Below, piece by piece: positions 25,764 to 35,591 of a stretch of DNA of 64,000 nt (the stretch's first letter is position 1; the number at the start of each line of letters is the position of its first letter). The notes below the pieces were generated by a model. It did not search any database and had not been told where the DNA came from. It saw only the letters and a list, made by a program, of their open reading frames with translations. The DNA comes from Oenanthe sinensis (Eukaryota > Streptophyta > Magnoliopsida > Apiales > Apiaceae): the NCBI GenBank assembly GCA_028671895.1, contig CM053794.1:43664501-43728500 (forward strand). Direction: 5' to 3'. The position numbers and the translations under genes were made by a program.

Positions 25764-25840
<77 letters not shown>
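24394..25840. other. PUR7 3' flank and AT-rich repeat, unit one
   Basis: The first 560 bases after the PUR7 stop match unit two (42144-42720) almost base for base. From about 25330 a 440-bp AT-rich block begins that recurs at 27870-28370 and, once, in unit two at 43190-43640. It ends in an (AT)n microsatellite at about 25769-25838. No coding exon was seen. Confidence 0.6.
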
Positions 25841-25841
<1 letters not shown>

Positions 25842-25897
25842 AGGCTCGTGGTCTAGTACCCGACCAAAATTTTTAATCTCTGGATTATAATATAGTA

Positions 25898-26231
25898 CTA
25901 GCTTATACCCGTGCGATACACGGATCAGATTATTTTAATATTTTTTTATATAATTTGAATATATTTTTATTTTTATAATAATAATTTAAATTTTATTTAA
26001 TATTATACGTTTATATTTTACATAATTTTTCATATACTGTATTTGTATTTTAATAGGATAATATTTGTGTGTTTTGTTTAGAAATGTATTTTATTTAGGA
26101 GATTAATGTGAGATGTTTATTAATTAGGAGATTAGTGTTTAAAAATTAGGTCTAATAATAACCATCCGGCCCAAATACCGACAAAGGACCACTAAACTTT
26201 TAATCTTTCGGTTTTAATAATATAGTATAGA
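25898..26231 (-). mobile_element. Helitron-like non-autonomous element
   Basis: On the minus strand it begins TCTATACTATATTATTAAAA (from 26231, host A before it) and ends with a near-perfect hairpin CCGTGTATCGCACGG followed by GTATAAGCTAG (to 25898, host T after it). This is the expected Helitron layout: TC start, stem-loop, CTRR end, A|T target. It is 334 bp long and non-coding. A second 3'-end-like hairpin of the same family starts at about 26494. Confidence 0.7.
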
Positions 26232-26740
26232 TATTTTAATAGGATAATGTTTCTTTGTTTTTTTATAGAAATATATTTTAGTTATGAGAAACCTAATAAT
26301 TAAACAATTATTAATAGGATAATGTTTAAGTGTTTTGTTTAGATAGGTGTTTTGTGTTTTAGTTAGAAGATTAAAGTGATGTATGTGTTTTAATTAAGAG
26401 ATTAGTGTTTAAAAATTATTAGAAAATAGTTATATAATTGAAATACGAGGCTCCGATCAATGACCACCAAACTTTTAATCTTTCTGTTTTAATAATCCTA
26501 GATTTAAACCCGTGCAATGCATGGATATTTTTTTTATTAATTTAATTATTTATTTTAAAATTATTAACATTTTTGTAAATTTAATTTTTTTAATATAGTA
26601 TAATTATAATATTTTTTAACATGTTTAAATTATATATTTATATATCAATTGGGTAAATATAAATTAAAATTTATAAAATATTTATAATAAATTTATGGGA
26701 TATTTAAAAATCTATTAATAAATAAACAATAAAATATTTA

Positions 26741-27155
26741 GGGGTTTTTTCAAAAATACCTAAGGATAATATATTTTTTACAAAAATACTGACTTTTTAA
26801 AAAAAAATTACAAAAATACGATTTTTTTGAATTCTTTTTGCAAAAATACGGTTTGCAACTTTGCAACCATATTTGCAACTGAAATCAACTGAAATCAACC
26901 ACAGATGCAACTTTAAAATTTAGTAAAAATAATTATTTTTTGGTTGCATAATACGTTGCTTAACAAGTTGCACGGTTAATATCAAAATGCAACCATAAAT
27001 GCAACCAAAAGCAACTTCAATTATATTTCAGAAAAACAGAAAAATAAGTTGCATCTGGTTGTTTTTGGTTGCAAACCGTATTTTTGAAATTATTTTTAAA
27101 AGTGGTAGTATTTTTGAAAATAATTTTAAAAAGATAGTATTTTGGGTAATTTCCC
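26741..27155. mobile_element. MULE-like MITE rich in GCAAC words
   Basis: A 9-bp direct repeat AAATATTTA lies exactly outside both ends (26732-26740 and 27156-27164). The termini read GGGGTTTTTTCAAAAATAC and, inverted, GGGAAATTACCCAAAATAC. The interior is a patchwork of GCAACC, GTTGCA and CAAAAATACGGTTTGCAA words in both directions, able to fold on itself. No protein is encoded. A related, more decayed element lies at about 50398-50740. Confidence 0.75.
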
Positions 27156-27164
27156 AAATATTTA

Positions 27165-28311
27165 TTATTATTATATTATATATATATATATTCGATTTTA
27201 ATATATTATTGAGATTTTTTGAAATCATAAATAATGTTTTTAAATAAATTATTGGTGAGTAACCAACACATGACTTTTACTTTTGTAATGTTTGGATAAG
27301 ATTTATCATATGTTTAAATGACATAGATGTATAAATTAAAACTGAACTTGAGATATTTTGTAATCTATTTTGATCAAATCAAATTTTTAGTTATTCTTTT
27401 TTTATTTGTTAACTCTCAAATTTTTGATTAATTAAATTTTTTAGGTTAACCTAATACTTTCTAATATCATATTATAAATTATATATTAAAATATTAAAAT
27501 ATTCTATTTATATCATATTTAGTTTAAAAATTTGTCTTTTTACAAATATCATTTTTATCATACTCAATCTCTTTAATTTATTTTAAATAATAACTCATTA
27601 GTTAAATTCGGTAATTATTATTATTTTATATATATTAAACATTATATAAGTATATTGTTGTTAATATTTAAATTAAACTTATTATATCCTATATATAATT
27701 GGAATAAGTGAGATAATAAGGTATGCTCGTCACGGGTAGAGATATAAATTCTTAAATATTATTAATTAATTAATTATTTGATTCAGGTTTGATTTTCGCG
27801 AATATAAAAGTTAATTTGATATTATTTTTAGATTTATTTGTTAATAAAATGATTAAGGTTTGATTAAGGTTTAACCTCATATATATGCGTATACGGTAAA
27901 CTCAAATTTAGAGACTTGATCTCATATTTTTACTTAAAAATAAAAATAAAAATTATTTTAATAAAACTAAATAATCATATATTCAAGTCACCGAATCTTG
28001 AAAACTACCTCTATTATTAGGTCTATAAGATATTACAAAGTTTATAACCCGTTCGCATGGGATAACTAATATTTAAATAAATTAATTTTTTATTTTTATT
28101 TTTATTGATATTTAATATAAAATTTTATAATATTAAGAATTTATATTAATATTATATGTTCTCTTATGTTATATAAATTTTTTCTATTTAATATAAATAT
28201 GTTCTAATTTGGACCCGTGTTATAATAAATATATAATTGAGTCTAAAAAGTAAAATTTTAGTTGATATAAATATGTATATAGTTAGGACCCGTATTATAA
28301 TAAGTTAAATT

Positions 28312-28373
<62 letters not shown>

Positions 28374-28448
28374 AGGCTCGTGGTCTAGTCCGACAGACCG
28401 ACCAAAACTTTTAATCTTTCGTTTATAATATATAAATATATATATTAT
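27165..28448. other. AT-rich repeat block, unit one only
   Basis: After unclassified AT-rich DNA, about 27870-28370 repeats the block at 25330-25840 and ends in an (AT)n run at about 28316-28370, followed by TTTTAGGCTCGTGGTCTAGT as at 25838. This second copy is absent from unit two. No gene was seen. Confidence 0.55.
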
Positions 28449-28670
28449 AAAAATTATTTTAAATATTAAAACAATTTGATCCGCTCATCGCACGAGATAT
28501 AAGCTAGTATATATATATGTATAAATATATCAACAACCTAATGTTCCCATAATTGGGGACTGGACCACCTACCAAAATAGGGCAAGACGTGTGCAACAAT
28601 TGCCTGCACCTCCTACTCCTATGAAAAGGGAAGAAATACCTTCCTCATCATCTAGTAAGAATGTAAGATA

Positions 28671-28701
<31 letters not shown>

Positions 28702-28772
28702 CATATATATATACTAGCTTATATCTCGTGCGATGAGCGGATCAAATTGTTTTAATATTTAAAATAATTTTT
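28449..28772. repeat. 80-bp inverted repeat made of Helitron 3' ends
   Basis: Arms at 28449-28528 and 28693-28772 are near-perfect reverse complements. Each contains the terminal hairpin and CTAG of the Helitron-like family (TCGCACGAGATATAAGCTAG), pointing toward each other across a spacer of about 165 bp that contains a GC-richer stretch (28540-28660) not recognised as anything. Unit two has only the right-hand counterpart. Confidence 0.8.
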
Positions 28773-29224
28773 ATTTTAATATTTTCTTTATATGATTTGA
28801 ATTAAAAAATTTATAATATTAATTTAAACTTTATTTAATATTATATGTATATATTTTTATAAAAAATTTCATGTACTTTTGTATTTGAATTTTAATAAGA
28901 TGATTTTTATGTGTTTTATTTAGAGATGTGTTTTAGTTAGAAGATTAATGTTCAATAAAATAATATTTGTATGTTTTTTAGAGATATGTATTAGTTAGGA
29001 GATTAATATGAAATGTGTTTTAGTTAGGAATTTAATGTTCAATAAAATAATATTTGTGTGTTTTATTTATAGATATATATTAGTTATGAGATTAATTTGT
29101 GATTTTTTAGTTAGGAAGATTAATTTTTTAAATATTAAGCCCGATAATAACTATTCGGCCTAAATATCGACCGACTATTAACTACCAAACTTTTAATATT
29201 TGGGATTTAATAATATAGTATAGA
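28714..29224 (-). mobile_element. Helitron-like element upstream of proline-rich gene, unit one
   Basis: On the minus strand it runs from TCTATACTATATTATTAAAT (29224) to the hairpin and AAGCTAG end (28714). The same element, with more changes at its 3' end, is at 43658-44166 in unit two and so predates the duplication. It is about 0.5 kb and non-coding. Confidence 0.65.
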
Positions 29225-29974
29225 CGAGTAACTAGGAATATCCCTAATTAAAGGCTAAGTAATAGCTATAATAATAATAAAAACAAGGTCTAAGTAATAG
29301 CTTTTTCATTATTTGGTTGCAAATATTTACACATTCGAAATTATATATATACTTTAAAGGACTGATACATATACTTGCGTGATTTTAATTATTATCATAC
29401 GCTTGGACTACAAGTTATTTTACAAATTATTATCTTGTTTATAATAATAATAATAATAATAATAATACAATATATTAATACGAAAGTTTCTCGTATGAGT
29501 TATGATGCGTCTGTATGTCATCTAATTTAAGACTAATGTGAGTTGGAATTGTAATCTGTAAAATCGAAAAGAATTGAAAATATAAATAATAATAATAACG
29601 GGATATATATAAATCTGAATCTTTACCACCATAAAGTTACAAATGATCGTACGTAACAGGGCTCGAGAGATAAAAGCGGTGGAACAAATAATCAATTTAT
29701 TACATCAATCTTTACAAAACGGCATACGTAAAAAAAATCAACAAGAAAACAAAACAAACAGTAGGTTGTTCAATTTTAGTTGGCCACTCTCCATCTTCCA
29801 TTCCCCCCACACAAACAATCAATACAGGACTACAGGAGTGTATGTAAACTTATTGTAACAAAACATCACACGATTTAAGATATGGAAATTTGAAAATGAA
29901 CCCTAAGGCTTAAACCCTAGCTAGAAAATATGTACATTAGCCGGTGAGGCTCGAATTAATTAAATGATTATTAA

Positions 29975-30430
29975 TTATTCGCCGTAGCTTGCATGGCCAG
30001 CACCACCAGCTTCTCCACTTGTTGCGAGGTGATGAGATGATTCTCCGACTGCATGGTGACCATATCCAGCGGCTGCGGCAGCTGGGACCATAACTGGCTT
30101 CTTCTTCTTCTTGGCCAAGCAAAAGAGTCCCAGTGCTAGAAATGCCAGGAAGAATACGCCTCCCAATGTGGCGCATACTACGATGACAGTGGTGTGGTGG
30201 TCACCGCCTGGGGGTGGTGGAGTTAGTGAAGCCTTTGGTGCACATGGGGGTGGAGGAGGAGGAGGACATTTATACTGGTGATGTTTTTTAGGAGGCGGTG
30301 GTGGTGGAGAAGAGTATACATAAGTTGGTGGTGGTGGGGGAGGTGGTGGTGGAGAAGAGTATATGTACTGAGGTGGAGGTGGTGGCGGGGAAGAATATAG
30401 ATAAGACATTAGCTTTCTACTGTAACTCAT
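29975..30430 (-). CDS. Proline-rich single-pass membrane protein, TED6/7-like (short copy)
   Basis: A 151-residue single-exon product. It has no obvious N-terminal signal; the N-terminal half is extensin-like (YLYSS or YIYSS followed by runs of Pro), then HHTTVIVVCATLGG and a transmembrane helix at about residues 81-106, a KKKKK stop-transfer and a Gly/His/Ala-rich cytoplasmic tail ending GHASYGE. The helix region resembles the TED6/TED7 proteins of tracheary elements, which act at the plasma membrane/secondary wall; the tail does not, so the name is a likeness only. Start is the Met of MSYSRKL, matching the paralogue at 45228-46007. Compared with that 259-residue copy it lacks most of the proline domain and has a private KKHHQYK segment, all in frame. 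A hAT element sits about 200 bases upstream. Confidence 0.8.
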   Translation of the reverse strand: MSYSRKLMSYLYSSPPPPPPQYIYSSPPPPPPPPPTYVYSSPPPPPPKKHHQYKCPPPPPPPCAPKASLTPPPPGGDHHTTVIVVCATLGGVFFLAFLALGLFCLAKKKKKPVMVPAAAAAGYGHHAVGESSHHLATSGEAGGAGHASYGE

Positions 30431-30520
30431 TTTTGTGATTATGATGCTGATGATATTTGAGCTATAGTGCAAATAGCTAGTGTTGTGCTCAAAAGTTAGT
30501 AATTGTTGATTGAGGGGGGA

Positions 30521-30533
30521 GTAAATATATAAA
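30521..30533 (-). promoter_or_regulatory. TATA-like box of short proline-rich gene
   Basis: On the minus strand GGGTTTATATATTTAC lies about 95 bases before the start codon at 30430; the same sequence is kept before the longer paralogue (about 46099-46111). The hAT element begins about 100 bases further upstream, so the core promoter is not interrupted, but upstream control DNA is displaced by 2.8 kb. Confidence 0.5.
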
Positions 30534-30626
30534 CCCCAGGGGCGGCTCGAATACTCTTTCAAAGTCCAAATATCCAATTGTAAAGTGAACAACTTGTAAT
30601 AAGAAAAAATAGTAAAGATCCTTACC

Positions 30627-33401
30627 CGGGGGCGGACTTACCTGTAGTAGAGGGGGATAGGTCTCCAATGAATTTTAACTCAATATTTTAATATATAAAG
30701 TCCAAAATAGGGGACCCCACTAGTTAAATAGTGGTGTCCTAATAGTCAAACATTTATCTAGCTCAGCTTATTTCATTTATATTTTTTATTCTAATATTTA
30801 GCAAGCCCAATCCAATAAAAATCAAGTTAGTTTTAACTCCAAAGTCTAAATCGGTGTAGAAAAAACAGAGTAGTGAACCGGGCGAATAAAAAAACAAAAA
30901 AAATCTAATATCTTAATTGAAAAAGACAAATTGTATATTTGGAGGAAAAAACTGTAGCGGATTGAGATCATCTTCTGTCATCTCTCTAAGTGTAAGTTCT
31001 ATAATTCTATTTTATCCTAGTCTCCTCATTTTATATATATAATGTATCATGTATGTATGCAGTATGTATATATTTGGTCAAATTTGAGTTGATTTTGGTC
31101 ATTGTTTTTAGTGTAGATTTTTGTGTTTAATTTTAAATTTTTTGATATAATCTGAAAATGTCATCTCCGGAATTCTAATATGTTTGAATTTGAATATTGT
31201 TTATATTTGAATCAAGTTATTATTTGTCAAAATCTGAGGATGTTTATTTGATATATGACATATATAAAATGGAAAAAAAAATTAAAAGAAAATTGTATTC
31301 AACCTTAGGTGATACTAATAATGTGGATGGAAAATCCTCAAGAGAAAATGTTAATATTGTTCATCCAAGTTATAGTCCTGTAATGCTTAAAAAAATTGAC
31401 TTGAAAGACCTTCCATAGGATTCCTTCGATAAAAAAAGAATGATAGAATATCATCATAATAAAAAAGATGAAATAAGGAGAACATATTTGATTAGAGGGC
31501 CTTGTCAACCACTTGGGCATGAATTTCCAAAAACGAAGATTGGAAATAAAGATAGACGTTTTAATCCCGACTGGTATGAAAAATATAAAAATTGGTTGGA
31601 GTATAGTGTAAAAGCCGATAAAGCCTATTGTTTGTGTTGTTACTTATTTAGAGATTATTTTGGAAGACAAGGGGGAATGATGCATTTGTAGTGGATGACT
31701 TTTGTGGTTGGAATAAAACAGAGAGACTTGGAAGCCATATTGGAGAAGTCAATAGTTTTCATAATAGGGCACTTAAAAAATGTGATGATCTACTAAGATA
31801 TAAACAATCCATTACCATTACATTTCATAAGCAAAGTGATATTGTCAAGAATAAGCAAAGTGGTGAATGAAAGATTTGTGGGTCTTGTTAATGTGAAAGA
31901 GACATCTTCATTAATTCTTAAATTTGCTATTGATAATTTATTTGTTGAGTTTGGTCTGAGCTTAAAACAGGTGAGAGGGCAATGTTATGATGGTGCAAGT
32001 AATATGCGTGGTCAGTTTAATGGGTTGAAGACATTAATCATGAGAGAAAATAGCTCGGCATATTATGTATTACTTTGCTCTTCAACTTCAGTTAATTGTT
32101 GTGGCATTTGCAAAAAAACATTTTGCTGTTGGTGACTTCTTTGATATGATTGCGGTCTTAATGAATGTGGTTGGTGGTTCTTGCAAAAGGACTGATATGC
32201 TTCGAAATAGTCAAAAAGAGAGATTGTTAAAGGAGCTGGGTCGTGGTGAACTTGAAATTGGAAGTGGGTTGAATCAAGGACTTTCTCTTATAAGAGTCGG
32301 AGATACACGTTAGAGTTCACATTATAAAACACTTTTAAGATTGGTTGATTTGTATTCAATTGTAATTGAGGTGCTTACATATATTGAAAAAGAAGGAGAA
32401 AAGGATGTGCAACAACGTCAAACAAGCGGTCTTCAAATATATTTCACATCATTTGAGTTTGTATTTTATTTGCACTTGATGTTGTATATTTTGGGGCTCA
32501 CAGATGTATTGTCACAGGCCTTGCAAAGAAAAGATCAAGATATATCGAATGCTATCTCATTAGTGGAGTCAACAAAATGACAACTACAAAAGTTTCAAGT
32601 TGATGGGTAGGATTCTCTTTTGAAGAAGGTAATTTCTTTTTGTGACAAATATGACATTGAAAAATTGGATATGACGGAGACTTATGTTAATCCAAAGAAT
32701 CAGCGGAGAAAAACTGGAATCACCAATGAGTATTATTATTCTTTTGATTGTTTTAATGTGGTTGTGGATATACAAATTGCAGAGTTTAATGATCGCTTTA
32801 ATGAGGTAAACTCTGAATTACTTATTTGTATGACTTCTTTGAATCCACGTGATTCATTTGGTGATTTTAATCCATTGAAGTTGATGAAGTTAACAGAGTT
32901 TTATCCAAATGATTTTAGTCTTGCTGACATGATTGCTATTGAGCATGAATTGAGCATTTATAATGATAATGTGAAAGCAGATGAAAGATTTGTTAACTTG
33001 AATGGCATTAGTGATCTTGCTAGAGTCTTGGTTGAAATGAAAAAAATCATTGTTATTCTTTGGTGTATCGACTAGTGAAGTTATCATTAGTTTTGTCAGT
33101 TGCAACCGCGACAGTTGATAGATGTTTTTCTGTAATGAAGCTTGTGAATTCAGATTTGCGCAATCGAATTGGTGACGATTTTTTGAGTGATTGTCTTATT
33201 TCAGCTATAGAAAAGGAAGCACTTGCTGAAGTAACAAATGAAGATATTATAGATCGATTCCAAAAGACGAAAACTAGAAGGGAACAAATTTAAATTGTAA
33301 GTTATTTCTTTTTTCCTATAATATTACACATCTTTTATTAGTTCTATGTTATTATTTATACGTTGTGCCTCCACTAAAATTTATTCATGGATCCGCCACT
33401 G
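30627..33401 (+). mobile_element. hAT element of the ZMYM1-like (TTF zinc finger) group
   Basis: An 8-bp target duplication TCCTTACC flanks it (30619-30626 and 33402-33409), and unit two shows the empty site. The ends are CGGGGGCGGACTTA and, inverted, CAGTGGCGGATCCA, short TIRs of the hAT type. The inside carries a decayed transposase on the plus strand. At 2775 bp with lesions it is non-autonomous now. It entered after the tandem duplication, or was lost precisely from unit two, which is unlikely for a hAT element. Confidence 0.93.
31268..33293 (+). pseudogene. ZMYM1-like hAT transposase, decayed
   Basis: Recognisable pieces in order: an N-terminal part leading to DLP, where TAG interrupts the usual DLPxDP motif (near 31417); the TTF-type zinc-finger region (IRGPCQPLGHEFPKTKIG..., FNPDWY, WLEYSVKADKAYCLCCYLF, 31440-31691) ending in a stop; a DDE-core piece with RGQCYDGASNMRGQFNG (about 31970-32030); and the C-terminal hAT dimerisation region (NGISDLARVLVEMKK, then after a frameshift at about 33055, LSVATATVDRCFSVMKLV...LRNRIGDDFLSDCL). 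Several frames are needed and parts between 31.7 and 31.8 kb are missing. Such DNA-binding proteins mobilise hAT elements by cut and paste; this one cannot. Confidence 0.88.
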
Positions 33402-33409
33402 TCCTTACC

Positions 33410-33952
33410 TAAGATCATCTTAACGTCTAATCACATAATTAATACTATATATGTTAGGCTAAAAGACTTTTGACCCTTAGTTTAGTCATTCTTAGCCAAA
33501 ACCAAATGATTAAGCACAAATGTTAGTGGTCGTTTGAGGTTCCTTAAATTTAAAATAAGTTATTTCTTTCATATATTTTTTTACATTTTTTCATTTTTTT
33601 TAAAGATAAATATTTATTTTAAAATTTTAAAATCAAATATTATTTTTAAAATAAAAAATAAGTTACTTATTTTCAAAAAAAATACATACATACCTAATTT
33701 TTTTGGAAATAAAGACTTATTTCCTGTAGTTGTTTACAAATGAATGCATATATGCTAGCTAAACCCACAAAATAAAGATTTATTTCCTGTAGTTGTTTAC
33801 AAATGAATGCATATATGCTAGCTAAACCCACAAATCACAATACACCTATATGCATGTGTTCTCACGTGTTTAAAATCAATATCTTGATGGCTAATCCTAA
33901 TCGAGGATTCATGGTGTTGTATTCAAACAAATGCTAACGTACCGTAGCTTAT
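33410..33952. other. Unit-one right end with 63-bp tandem duplication
   Basis: Bases 33410-33530 match unit two (46206-46320). Bases 33531-33705 are AT-rich and have no counterpart there. About 33707-33769 and 33770-33832 form a tandem copy (AATAAAGAYTTATTTCCTG to GCTAAACCCACA); unit two has one, shorter version. No gene. Confidence 0.7.
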
Positions 33953-34505
33953 ATTTTTATTACAAGTGTTACTAATTATCTCTATTGTGTGTACACAATG
34001 TCCCATCGTAGAAATATTCCAATCACTCTCTGTATATAAATATACATGCAGAAAAGTTATGTTTGACTTTAGCTTTAAGTCTATGTTGTGAGTTGAGTTA
34101 TGATACTATTCTATTATATTAAATAAAAGTTTAAAAAAATATTTAATATAGAATTTTAAAATTAATTTTAAATTAAATTATATATCTTTTTCTTCTAAAA
34201 ATATGTATTAAAAAATAAAAAATATTATTGTTTAAAATTACTCAGGACCAACGAAAATATAATATTTACATTTGGTTGTATCATATATACACAAATTTTG
34301 AATTTTTTAACATACACATTTTTATATTTTACTTTATGTCACATTTAATTAATTTTAATTATTTAAATTAATATTATTATATTATTACTTTATACAAATA
34401 CAAAATATACTTTTTATATATTTATTTATTAATTTAATATTAATAAATATTTTTACATTAATTGTTTTTTCATGTGTGGCTTTTTTTCCTATATTCATTT
34501 ACGTT

Positions 34506-34738
34506 GAATTTTTATTTTTTTTATTGTGGGAACCCGTAGTCGTTATCTCTTTTTTTTGTGCGCACCGGGTAAACCCGGGACTCACGCAATATCCTGCAAA
34601 CCACGTGACCAACCGCACAAGTGCGACATACTCTGTCCCGTGATGACATAATCACACATTGTTCTTGCGTGGGATTCGAACCTGTGACCCAGACAAAACG
34701 ATGATATTCCTCTATTTAACAATCTGAGTCAACCCTTG
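34506..34738 (-). repeat. tRNA-derived SINE, unit two
   Basis: The better preserved SINE copy. On the minus strand GACTCAGATTGTTAAATAGA works as an A-box-like region and CAGGTTCGAATCCCACG is a good Pol III B box with tRNA-like spacing. The body runs through a GTGGTTTGCAG core to GGGTTCCCACAAT and an A-rich tail. No acceptor-stem pairing is present, so it is not a tRNA gene. Confidence 0.75.
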
Positions 34739-35147
34739 CAGACATTTATATTCCCTTGTATTCACATAAAAATTTCTTCTATAATAAATAATATCGGATT
34801 AAATACTTTCGATTGATGGTAATAAATTCTAATAACTTTTAAAATAATATGAACTTTTATATTAATAATACGAGTCTTTCAATATTTAGCTCAAATTCTA
34901 TTGAAATTGCAATCCATTATATATAATGAAATCTTATTAAAATTGGATTTATTATTAAAATTGAATTTAATAAAATTAAAATAATAATATTTTTTATGAA
35001 GCAAAGATAAATAAAATACAAAAAGACACTATAACTTTCATTATACATTACAAAAAAAATCATTTACCGTAAAAATTACAATTATAATATTTTTTTGATT
35101 GATAAAAATTAGAATAATTCTTATAATAATTTTTACTCTATATATAT

Positions 35148-35519
35148 GGAGAAATGACCCTATATGTCACAAATTGGAGTCAAAATGCCCAAAATGGCAC
35201 AACTCATAAAAATGATCCAAAATGTCACTCCAAAACGCTACATAGTGTGGCGTGCTATAAAAGGGGTGAAAACGCTATTTCGTGTAGCGTTTTGCACTTT
35301 TTTTATTTTATTTTATTTTATTTTTATTTTTTTCGGGGAAAAACGCTACTTTATCTTGGGTTCTGGGCTAAAAACGCAACTTAAAGTAGCGTTTTTGAGA
35401 TTTTTTTTTTCAAAACACTGCACGATGTAGCGTTTTGGAGTGACATTTAGGGCCTTTTTTCTGGAGTGTGCCATTTAGGGCATTTTCTCCCCAAAAAATG
35501 ACATATAGGGCCAACACCC
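35148..35519. mobile_element. MITE inserted in PUR7 leader, unit two
   Basis: An 8-bp duplication ATATATAT flanks the element (35140-35147 and 35520-35527); unit one has the uninterrupted site at about 20176-20183. The first and last 100 bases are imperfect inverted repeats sharing CCCTATATGTCA and GTCACTCCAAAACGCTACA, and the middle has more TAGCGTTTT words. It is 372 bp and non-coding. It entered after the duplication, about 70 bases before the PUR7 start codon. The 8-bp duplication suggests hAT, but the long TIRs would also suit a MULE. Confidence 0.88.
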
Positions 35520-35591
35520 ATATATATGTTGCATACGACTCCTTGCCCGCGTGAGAACTCAGCCACCACACACAGACACAACACAAAAACA

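Larger units (their letters stand above)
19006..33952. repeat. Tandem segmental duplication, unit one
   Basis: From TTTTTATTACAAGTG at 19006 the sequence repeats, in the same order and orientation, from about 33953. Shared parts include the SINE, the PUR7-like exons, the introns between them, a PIF-type MITE, Helitron-like DNA and the proline-rich gene. Unit one is longer (about 14.9 kb) because it contains the hAT element (30627-33401) and a Helitron- and AT-repeat-rich block at about 25.85-28.4 kb, though it lost about 2.4 kb of PUR7. The boundary sequence of about 95 bp recurs a third time at 46492-46586. Confidence 0.92.

Noticed and set aside
26741..27155. CRISPR-like array of GCAAC words
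   Set aside because: Spacing is irregular, both orientations occur, and 9-bp target duplications identify a transposable element; the genome is a plant's.
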